Positions 1 to 5,681 of a stretch of 6,899 nucleotides of DNA are shown piece after piece. How positions within the stretch are numbered: position 1 is the stretch's first letter; each line of letters begins with the position of its first letter. The stretch lies in NCBI GenBank assembly GCA_004366195.1, contig SIRV01000355.1, positions 1-6,899 of the forward strand, in the 5' to 3' direction. The translations under genes were made by a program, and so were the position numbers. This stretch comes from Actinomycetota bacterium (GTDB lineage: Bacteria; Actinomycetota; UBA4738; HRBIN12). The notes beneath the pieces are model-generated. The model saw nothing but the letters and a program-made list of their open reading frames with translations. It searched no databases and was not told the origin of the DNA.

Positions 1-36
1 TGTCTGCACCTCCGGGACGCGGCGCGCGGCTTCGGG

Positions 37-42
37 TAGCGT
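37..42 (+). promoter_or_regulatory. putative -10 box (TAGCGT) for the ERCC4 gene
   Basis: TAGCGT fits the actinobacterial TANNNT -10 pattern. A start site 7 bases downstream (about position 50) would leave a leader of about 6 bases before ATG 56. No TTGACA-like -35 is visible, and GGAG at 51-54 is too close to ATG 56 to act as a normal ribosome binding site. It matches two other boxes in the window in sequence and position. The call is tentative. Confidence 0.35.
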
Positions 43-55
43 GCGCGGGCGGAGC

Positions 56-892
56 ATGGGAGCGGTCTTCACCATCGCGCGGAACCCGCAGGAGGACAGC
101 AGGCTCCCGTACCTCCTGCGGCTGCCGATCGAGGGCGGGCTCGTGCTGAAGGCGCGGGACACGTGGCCGCGCTCGGCCCGCGTGTACTGCCACCCCTTCG
201 AGGAGGACTGGCCGGCGGACGCCGAGATCGTCGAGGAGACCCCGGTCCTCTCGTGCCGGCGCCGGGGCGCGGGCGTCCACCTCGTGCTGGATCGGCCGCG
301 CCACGCGCGCTCGCAGTTCGTCTTCACCGAGACGCGCGGGCGGCCGGCGATCTTCTGGCAGACGAGGGCGGCGCGCGCCGCGAACCCCGGCGCCAGGATC
401 CCCCGGGCCCGGGCCCTCCCTGAGGGCTTCACGATCGCCGTGGACACACGGGAGCGCTACCCGTACCGGTTCGCCAACCGCGGGGTGACGACGGAGCGCC
501 TGGCGCTCTCGGCGGGCGACTACGCCGTCGTGGCCGAGGGCGACCCCATCGGCACCGTGGAACGCAAGACGCTCGAGAACCTGGCGAGCTCGCTGTCGGA
601 CGGCACGCTCGCGTTCCAGATGCAGCGTCTGGCCGAGGTGCCCTCGGCCGCGGTCGTCGTCGAGGGCCGGTACTCGCAGCTGTTCGGGCTGGAGCACGCC
701 CCCGGCGCCTGGCTCGCCGACATGCTCGCCCGGCTCCAGCTCCGCTACCAGGAGGTGCCGATCGTCTTCGCCGAGTCCCGGCGCTTCGCCGAGGAGTGGA
801 CCTACCGGTTCCTGGCCGCCGCCCTCGCCGAGGCCCCGCCCGAGCCCGAGCAGGACGGTGTCGAAACGCGAGGGGATGTTGATGTCCGCTGA
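56..892 (+). CDS. ERCC4/XPF-type nuclease domain protein
   Basis: The 278-residue protein has two parts. Residues 1 to about 120 form a domain I recognise only from actinobacterial ERCC4 proteins: an LPYLLRLP stretch near residue 17, WPRSARVYCHP at 37-47 and QFVFTETRGRPAIFWQ at 87-102. Residues 125-260 are an ERCC4 nuclease fold, with D130 in VDTRE, G154-D155 in AGDY and E169-R170-K171 in VERK. The family cuts branched or flapped DNA in repair; the substrate here is unknown. The usual ERKxxxD motif ends in N175 (codon AAC), not Asp, so full catalytic activity is uncertain. I chose ATG 56 because a -10-like box lies at 37-42. GTG 41 overlaps that box, and the frame is open back to base 2, so a longer N-terminus cannot be excluded. 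The 3' end overlaps the next gene by 11 bases. Confidence 0.82.
   Translation: MGAVFTIARNPQEDSRLPYLLRLPIEGGLVLKARDTWPRSARVYCHPFEEDWPADAEIVEETPVLSCRRRGAGVHLVLDRPRHARSQFVFTETRGRPAIFWQTRAARAANPGARIPRARALPEGFTIAVDTRERYPYRFANRGVTTERLALSAGDYAVVAEGDPIGTVERKTLENLASSLSDGTLAFQMQRLAEVPSAAVVVEGRYSQLFGLEHAPGAWLADMLARLQLRYQEVPIVFAESRRFAEEWTYRFLAAALAEAPPEPEQDGVETRGDVDVR
871..875 (+). promoter_or_regulatory. ribosome binding site AGGGG deciding the amidohydrolase start
   Basis: AGGGG lies inside the 3' end of the ERCC4 gene, 6 bases before ATG 882. In-frame alternatives are GTG 858, which lies upstream of it, and ATG 876, which directly abuts it. This spacing makes ATG 882 the best start and implies translation from the same message as the upstream gene. 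Confidence 0.6.
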
Positions 893-2054
893 GCTCGAGG
901 CGTTCCTGCGAGATCTCCCCCTCACCGACCACCACTGCCACGGGGTCGTCGAGGAGGACCTGGATCGGCGGGGGTTCGAGGACCTGATCAACGAGGGCTT
1001 CGACCCGCCCCCGGCCGGGACCTCGCACTTCGAGTCCCCCATCGGTCTCGCGATCCGGCGGTGGTGCGCCCCCGTCCTGGATCTCGACCCGCTCGTGGAC
1101 GTGGATCGCTACCTGGAGCGACGGGCCGAGCTCGGGGCGGAGGAGGTGAACCGCCGGCTCCTGCGCGCGGCCGGGCTGGGGCACCTCATCGTGGAGAGCG
1201 GGTACCGCCCCGGTGAGGTGACCGACGTCGAGCGCACCGGCGAGCTGGCCGGGGTCCCGGCCTCGGAGGTGGTGCGGCTCGAGGCGGTCGCCGAGGACGT
1301 GGCGGCCTCGGGTGTCGAGGCGGCGGGGTACGCCGACGCGTTCCGGTCGGAGCTCGAACGGCGGTGCGAACGGGCCGTGGGGCTGAAGACGATCGTCGCG
1401 TACCGGGGCGGGTTCGCCTTCGATCCCAGGCCGCCGACGCGCGAGGAGGTGGTCGAGGCAGCCGGTCGCTGGCTGGCCGCCGGCGGGGGGCGGCTCACCG
1501 ACCCCGTCCTGCTCCGCTTCGGCATCTACGCCGGGGCCGAACGCGCCCGGGAGCGCGGCCTCCCCCTCCAGATCCACAGCGGGTGGGGCGATCCCGACCT
1601 CACCCTGCACCTCGCCAACCCCTCGCTCCTCACCGACCTGGTCAAGGAGCTCGGGCGGATGGGGGTGAACGTCGTCTTCCTCCACTGCTACCCGTACCAC
1701 CGCGAGGCGGGGTACCTCGCCGCGGTGCTCCCGAACGTCTACTTCGACGTGGGCGAGGCCATCACGTACCTCGGCCCGAGCGCCAGCCGCCTCCTCGCCG
1801 AGGCGCTGGAGCTCGCGCCCTTCACCAAGCAGCTGTACTCGTCCGACGCCTTCGGCCTCGCCGAGCTGTACCTGGTGGGCGCGGCCCACTTCCGGCGGGG
1901 CCTCGCCGAGGTGCTCGGCGGGTGGGTCGCCGACGGACGGTGCTCGCCCGCCGACGCCGAGCGGATCGCGAGCCTCGTCGCGGCGGACAACGCCGCCCGG
2001 ATCTACCCGACGAGCAGGTCGCCGCGTTCGCCGGGTGGTGAGCCGGTGCGGTAG
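882..2054 (+). CDS. metal-dependent amidohydrolase (FluG N-domain/amidohydrolase_2-like)
   Basis: A 390-residue TIM-barrel amidohydrolase, probably cytoplasmic, since no signal peptide is visible. Metal and active-site candidates appear in canonical order: D16-x-H18-x-H20 (DHHCH) on strand 1, K169 in GLKTIVAYR, H232 in LQIHSGWGDPD, H268 in VVFLHCYPYHREAGYLA and D322 in LYSSDA. The closing DNAARIY motif (N370) is typical of the family. The LQIHSGWGD, HREAGYLA and PNVYFDVGEA blocks resemble amidohydrolases related to the N-terminal half of FluG, which are often encoded next to glutamine synthetase-like enzymes; none lies in this window. Such enzymes hydrolyse C-N or C-O bonds or decarboxylate, and the substrate here cannot be told. 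The ATG at 882 is supported by AGGGG at 871-875. The gene overlaps the nuclease gene by 11 bases. Its TAG stop (2052-2054) forms the first half of the -10 box of the next gene. Confidence 0.85.
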   Translation: MSAELEAFLRDLPLTDHHCHGVVEEDLDRRGFEDLINEGFDPPPAGTSHFESPIGLAIRRWCAPVLDLDPLVDVDRYLERRAELGAEEVNRRLLRAAGLGHLIVESGYRPGEVTDVERTGELAGVPASEVVRLEAVAEDVAASGVEAAGYADAFRSELERRCERAVGLKTIVAYRGGFAFDPRPPTREEVVEAAGRWLAAGGGRLTDPVLLRFGIYAGAERARERGLPLQIHSGWGDPDLTLHLANPSLLTDLVKELGRMGVNVVFLHCYPYHREAGYLAAVLPNVYFDVGEAITYLGPSASRLLAEALELAPFTKQLYSSDAFGLAELYLVGAAHFRRGLAEVLGGWVADGRCSPADAERIASLVAADNAARIYPTSRSPRSPGGEPVR

Positions 2055-2057
2055 GTT
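2052..2057 (+). promoter_or_regulatory. leaderless promoter -10 box (TAGGTT) for the MDR oxidoreductase gene
   Basis: TAGGTT matches TANNNT and ends exactly 7 bases before GTG 2065, the classic layout of a leaderless actinobacterial transcript whose first base is the start codon. No Shine-Dalgarno sequence precedes that GTG. The first three bases are also the stop codon of the amidohydrolase gene. No clear -35 is seen about 17 bases upstream. Confidence 0.55.
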
Positions 2058-2064
2058 CCGCACC

Positions 2065-3009
2065 GTGCGAGCGGCGCGCGTGCACCGGTTCGGCGAGCCC
2101 CTCGTCGTGGAGGAGGCGCCGGAGCCCATCCCGGGCCCCGGCGAGGTGCTCGTCGAGGTCGCCTACGCGGGGGTGAACCCGCTCGACCTCTGGGTGACCC
2201 GGGGCACGGTGGCGGGCGGGAGCCAGCCCCTCCCCTTCGTCCCCGGTGCGGAGGCGGTCGGGAGGGTCGAGGGCCGGTGGGTCGTGGTCCGCGGGGCCGG
2301 CGTCGGGGTCACGCGCCAGGGCCTCTACGCGGAGCGGGCCGCCGCGCCGGCCGAGGCCGTCGTGGACCTGCCGGCCGGGGTCGACCCCGTGCAGGCCGCG
2401 GCCGCCCCCATCGCGGGCGGCACGGCCTGGGCCCTCGCCCACCGCGTGGCCGAGATCACGCCGGAGGACCGCGCCCTCGTGCTCGGCGCCGCCGGCGGGG
2501 TCGGCTCGCTCCTGCTCCAGGTGCTCCGGAACGCTGGCGTCCGGGCCTGGGGGCAGACCGGCGATCCGGCCAAGGCCGCCTTCGTCGAGGAGCAGGGCGC
2601 CGAGCGCGCCCTCGTCGTGGGCGCGGAGGACCTCGCGGGCGCCGTGGCCGAGCTCCGCCCGACGGTGGTGTTCGACCCCCTCGGCGACGGGTACACCGCC
2701 GCGGCCCTCGAGGCGCTCGGGCCCTACGGCAGGCTCGCGCTCTTCGGGGTCTCGGCGGGCGCGACGGAGGAACTCGACCTCCGGGCGCTGTACCGCAAGG
2801 CGATCCGCGTCCTCACGTACAGCGGGACCATCGAGCCGGTCGAGCGCCTCCGCGAGGCGACCCAGGCGGTCCTCGCGGAGATCGCCGCCGGCCGCCTGCG
2901 GGTCCCGGTGGACGAGGTGCTCCCCCTGGAGCGCGCGGCCGAGGCCCACCGGCGTCTCGAGGAGCGACGCGTCCGCGGCAAGCTGGTGTTGGAGGTCACC
3001 GCGGCGTGA
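2065..3009 (+). CDS. zinc-independent MDR oxidoreductase, quinone oxidoreductase-like
   Basis: This 314-residue medium-chain dehydrogenase/reductase has the length usual for the QOR subgroup. Residues 1-110 form a GroES-like catalytic domain, with GPGEVLVEV at 24-32, GVNPLDLWVTRG at 36-47 and PGAEAVGRVEG at 60-70. A Rossmann domain follows, with the NAD(P)H loop GAAGGVG at 141-147. Cysteines for catalytic or structural zinc are absent, so this is a zinc-free, probably NADPH-dependent reductase of quinones, enones or similar carbonyls; the substrate is unknown. I chose GTG 2065 because the protein then begins VRAARVHRFGEPL, the normal MDR N-terminus, and a -10 box sits 7 bases upstream. GTG 2035 would add ten atypical residues. 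The gene follows the amidohydrolase by 10 bases, and its TGA shares 3 bases with the next start, so it is probably co-transcribed with the M24 gene. Confidence 0.88.
   Translation: MRAARVHRFGEPLVVEEAPEPIPGPGEVLVEVAYAGVNPLDLWVTRGTVAGGSQPLPFVPGAEAVGRVEGRWVVVRGAGVGVTRQGLYAERAAAPAEAVVDLPAGVDPVQAAAAPIAGGTAWALAHRVAEITPEDRALVLGAAGGVGSLLLQVLRNAGVRAWGQTGDPAKAAFVEEQGAERALVVGAEDLAGAVAELRPTVVFDPLGDGYTAAALEALGPYGRLALFGVSAGATEELDLRALYRKAIRVLTYSGTIEPVERLREATQAVLAEIAAGRLRVPVDEVLPLERAAEAHRRLEERRVRGKLVLEVTAA
2991..2996 (+). promoter_or_regulatory. ribosome binding site GGAGGT of the M24 gene
   Basis: A near-perfect Shine-Dalgarno sequence within the last codons of the oxidoreductase gene, 9 bases before GTG 3006. 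It fixes the M24 start at the GTGA stop/start overlap. It is the strongest ribosome binding site noticed in the window and contrasts with the genes that seem to lack one. Confidence 0.7.
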
Positions 3010-4256
3010 GCGAGGCGCTCGGCCCGAACAAGCGCTGGTACCTCGAGCGGTTCGACCCACCGAGCGAGGCGCCCTTCCCCCTCGAGGAGTACCGCGAGCG
3101 GTGGGCGCGCACGCGGGCCGCCATGGCGGAGGCCGGCGTGGACTGCCTCATCGCCTCGACCCCGGAGTCCATGTGCTACCTCACCGGCTACGCCGCCGAG
3201 TGGTACCAGGCCAACGGCCCCCGCGACTGGGTGCCGGGCTCCTGCGTCGCCCTCCACGTGGACCGCGAGGAGCCGGTGCAGTTCGACGACCCCGAGGAGG
3301 TCACGCTGCTCCGCTTCACCAGCGTCGCTCCCGAGGTCCGGATCGGGCCCGGCCTCGGCTGGGAGATGCTGGACTTCGTCGTCGACGAGCTCCGGGCCCT
3401 GGGATGGCTCGGCGGGACCGTGGGTGTCGAGCGTCGGGCGTACCGGCCCCGCCCCGACGTGGCGGCCGCCCTCGACGCGGCCCTCGAGCGGGTCGGCGCC
3501 CGGGTCGTGGACGCGACCGGGGTCGCCCGGAGCGTCCGCCGCCGCAAGTCCGAGCGCGAGCTCGCGGTGGTGCGGGAGGCGCAGCGCGTGGCCGACGTCG
3601 GCCTCGCCGCCGCCCGCGAGGCCCTCGCCCCCGGCGTCACCGAGCTCGAGGTCTACGGCGAGATGGTCCGCGCCATGGCCGCCGCCGGCGGCGAGGTGGC
3701 GGCGATCCCGCTCCCCGTGCTCTCGGGCTACCGCGCCTCCACCGTCCACGGCCTGGCGAGCCGGCGGCGGATCGAGCCGGGCGATCTCGTGAACGTGGAC
3801 GTCTGCGGCGTCGTCGCGCGGTACCACGCGAACACCGCCCGGTGTTTCTCGATCGGCGAGCCCTCCCCCGCCGTCCGCGAGGCGGTCCGACGGGTCACCG
3901 ACGCCGTCGCCGTCGTCGCCGAGGCCCTCCGACCCGGCCTCCCCGCCCGGGAGCTCCTCGCCACCGTGGAGCGCTACTACCGCGAGGTCGGCCTCCTCGG
4001 GGACGAGTGGTGGATCGGCGGGTACGAGCTCGGCATCGCCTTCCCGCCCGACTGGGTGGGGGACCGCTTCTACGAGCTCGGGACCGACCCCGGCGAGGAG
4101 GCGTTCCTCCCCGGCGACGTCTGGAACTACGAGGCCAACTTCTACCTGCCGGAGGGCAAGGGGCTCGCCCTCTGCATCAACACGTTCGCCGTCGAGGAGG
4201 ACCGCGCCGGGTTCCTGCAGGCCACACCGCCCGAGCTCGTCGTGATCGAGGCCTGA
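3006..4256 (+). CDS. M24 family (creatinase/aminopeptidase P-like) protein with degenerate metal site
   Basis: The 416-residue length is normal for creatinase and Xaa-Pro peptidase proteins. Residues 25-175 form the N-terminal creatinase domain (STPESMCYLTGY at 51-62) and residues 185-416 the pita-bread fold. H248 in STVHGL matches the conserved active-site His. GDLVNVD (D265) supplies the first metal Asp. The second Asp, 11 residues on, is N276 in YHANTAR. The glycine-rich GHG-type motif reads GGYELGIAFPPDW with Y340 in place of His. The first Glu is kept (E376 in NYEANFY), but the final ligand region reads GLALCINTF, with Cys or Ile where Glu-Asp is expected. It is therefore unlikely to be a normal di-metal aminopeptidase; a metal-free creatinase-like hydrolase, a DoeA/DddP-like enzyme of altered chemistry, or a non-enzymatic protein are possible. 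GTG 3006 overlaps the previous stop by 4 bases and has GGAGGT 9 bases upstream, suggesting translational coupling. Confidence 0.85.
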   Translation: MSEALGPNKRWYLERFDPPSEAPFPLEEYRERWARTRAAMAEAGVDCLIASTPESMCYLTGYAAEWYQANGPRDWVPGSCVALHVDREEPVQFDDPEEVTLLRFTSVAPEVRIGPGLGWEMLDFVVDELRALGWLGGTVGVERRAYRPRPDVAAALDAALERVGARVVDATGVARSVRRRKSERELAVVREAQRVADVGLAAAREALAPGVTELEVYGEMVRAMAAAGGEVAAIPLPVLSGYRASTVHGLASRRRIEPGDLVNVDVCGVVARYHANTARCFSIGEPSPAVREAVRRVTDAVAVVAEALRPGLPARELLATVERYYREVGLLGDEWWIGGYELGIAFPPDWVGDRFYELGTDPGEEAFLPGDVWNYEANFYLPEGKGLALCINTFAVEEDRAGFLQATPPELVVIEA

Positions 4257-4263
4257 ACCCCAC

Positions 4264-5619
4264 TCACTTCGCAGGCTTCCAGATCGGCCCCTCGCAGTCG
4301 TCCCGCAGCGGCAGCGGGAGCGGTGGACGCGGCTCCTGGTCGAAGTCGAAGGCCGAGAGCAGCGGCGTGGCCTCGCGATCGCGGTGCGTGAGCTGCCGCA
4401 GCCCCCAGTTGTCCTCGATGAAGCGGAGCACGCTCGAGAACTCGCCGAGCTCGTGGCTGACCTTGCCCTCCTTCGCGTACGGCGAGATCACGATGAGCGG
4501 CACCCGGATGCCGAACCCGAAGTCGTCCACCTGCGGCGGCGGCACGTGGTCGTAGAACCCCCCGTAGTCGTCCCAGGTGAGGAAGATCGCCGTCGTGGGC
4601 CACATGTCCGAGCGCATGATCGCGTTGATCACCTTGGTGGACCAGTTCTCGCCGTGGCAGAAGTTGTACTCGGGGTGCTCCGAGAGCTCGAACCGCGGGG
4701 TGATCCACGTGACCGGCGGCAGCTTGCCGTCCCGGATGTCCCGGATCACGTTGTCCACGGGGAACATGTGCCGCTGCCAGCGCTCGGGGTTCATCCGGTA
4801 GCGGCGGATCGCCGCGTAGGCCGACCAGATGTAGCCGCGCTGGTCCTCCTTGGCCGCGTAGTACGCCCAGGGGATGCCGGCCCGGTTCAGCAGATCGCCC
4901 TCGGTGAGGAAGTCGAAGCACGGGTGGACCTTCTTCACCCGTCCCTCGGAGTCCACGACCTCGACGAGCTGCTCCGGGGGCGCGTCGCACCCGAACGTGT
5001 TCGAGCCGCGCGTGACCCCCGGGATCCGCCGCGGGTTGTCGTGGGCCCCGCCGGACTGGGCCGCGATCGAGTAGAGGTGGTTCGGGAACGAGGGACCCTG
5101 CGCGCTCGCGAAGAAGTTGTCGAACAGGACGAACTCCCTCGCCCACCGCCAGTAGTTCGGGAGCTGGTCCTTGTGGAGCTGGGTGTACGCCCAGTCCCCG
5201 TGCTCGCCCTGGTCGAAGCCGTCCATCTTGCCCCCGTTCCACGCGGCGAGGGCGCACTGGTAGCAGTGAGGGATGTCGCCGGGGAGGCGGCCGTCCGTCC
5301 CGCGGACGAGCGGGCGCGGCACCCCGTGGTCCATCCCCACCGTGACGCCGTTCGCCCCGGGGAACGTGCCGAACAGGTGGTCGAACGTCCGGTTCTCCTT
5401 GATCAGGAAGACCACGTGCTTGATGGGGAACCGCGTCTCGAGGGCCGTCGCGTCGAAGCCCCCCTCGGGGCTGCCGGTGGTGATCACGCTCGGGCTCCAG
5501 GAGGGCTGCGGGGCATCCGAGCCGCGCGGCTCGCCGCCGGCGCGGACGCACGCGGCGGCGAGCACGACGGCCGCCGCCAGGGCGACGAGGGATCGGAGGG
5601 CTGGGCGAGAGGACCTCAT
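4264..5619 (-). CDS. secreted lipoprotein phosphoesterase (PF04185, phospholipase C/AcpA-type)
   Basis: A complete 451-residue protein. Residues 1-24 are a lipoprotein-type signal: basic start, hydrophobic LVALAAAVVLAAA, then C24. No twin-arginine is present, so Sec export is likely. Family signatures follow in order: E75-N76 in FLIKENRTFDHLFG, S177 in GPSFPNHLY (nucleophile position in AcpA-like enzymes), SEHPEYNFCHGENW at 313-326, D350-D351 and H358 in FLTWDDYGGFYDHVPPP, and ISPYAKEGKVSHE at 378-390. All expected metal residues are present. The family hydrolyses phosphate mono- or diesters, including phospholipids; which is not decided here. Six cysteines (119, 122, 211, 234, 321, 442) recur in the neighbouring paralogue and may form disulfides. 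ATG 5619 gives a proper signal peptide; it has no clear ribosome binding site but has a -10-like box 12 bases upstream. The gene is convergent with the M24 gene, 7 bases between stops. Confidence 0.9.
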   Translation of the reverse strand: MRSSRPALRSLVALAAAVVLAAACVRAGGEPRGSDAPQPSWSPSVITTGSPEGGFDATALETRFPIKHVVFLIKENRTFDHLFGTFPGANGVTVGMDHGVPRPLVRGTDGRLPGDIPHCYQCALAAWNGGKMDGFDQGEHGDWAYTQLHKDQLPNYWRWAREFVLFDNFFASAQGPSFPNHLYSIAAQSGGAHDNPRRIPGVTRGSNTFGCDAPPEQLVEVVDSEGRVKKVHPCFDFLTEGDLLNRAGIPWAYYAAKEDQRGYIWSAYAAIRRYRMNPERWQRHMFPVDNVIRDIRDGKLPPVTWITPRFELSEHPEYNFCHGENWSTKVINAIMRSDMWPTTAIFLTWDDYGGFYDHVPPPQVDDFGFGIRVPLIVISPYAKEGKVSHELGEFSSVLRFIEDNWGLRQLTHRDREATPLLSAFDFDQEPRPPLPLPLRDDCEGPIWKPAK

Positions 5620-5631
5620 CGGTCGCGCCCG

Positions 5632-5637
5632 AGCCTA
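5632..5637 (-). promoter_or_regulatory. putative -10 box (TAGGCT) for the downstream phosphoesterase gene
   Basis: On the minus strand TAGGCT ends 12 bases before ATG 5619. A transcription start 7 bases on would leave a leader of about 5 bases, and no Shine-Dalgarno sequence is visible in those 12 bases. No recognisable -35 is seen. The second paralogue could therefore be transcribed on its own as well as by read-through. Confidence 0.4.
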
Positions 5638-5648
5638 GCGAACGGGCG

Positions 5649-5681
5649 CCGACCCGCCCACCTAGCCCGTCGGCGGGTCGG
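5649..5681 (-). repeat. 10-bp perfect inverted repeat around the stop of the upstream phosphoesterase
   Basis: CCGACCCGCC (5649-5658) pairs perfectly with GGCGGGTCGG (5672-5681), leaving a 13-base loop that contains the TAG stop at 5664-5662. A second pair, ACGGGC (5642-5647) with GCCCGT (5665-5670), interleaves with it, so the two stems would be alternatives or form a pseudoknot. No T-run follows, so it is not a standard intrinsic terminator; it could still slow transcription, protect the 3' end, or bind a protein. Confidence 0.55.

Noticed and set aside
858..881. GTG 858 or ATG 876 as the amidohydrolase start
   Set aside because: GTG 858 lies before the AGGGG ribosome binding site and ATG 876 abuts it; ATG 882 has proper spacing and gives an N-terminus that leads directly into the first metal motif.
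429..3827. Long minus-strand open frames opposite the four plus-strand genes (for example 429-2129, 1822-3060, 2724-3827)
   Set aside because: Compositionally biased translations with no domains; the opposite strand carries well-recognised proteins with sensible starts.
4251..4276. GCCTG ... CAGGC inverted repeat at the convergent gene ends, a possible bidirectional terminator
   Set aside because: Only 5 bp with a 16-base loop and no T-run on either strand; most of one arm lies within coding sequence.
2246..4555. A 769-codon plus-strand open frame across the oxidoreductase and M24 genes
   Set aside because: The translation is Arg/Pro/Ser-rich low complexity, as expected from a frame-shifted reading of GC-rich genes. 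It is the wrong frame for both real proteins.
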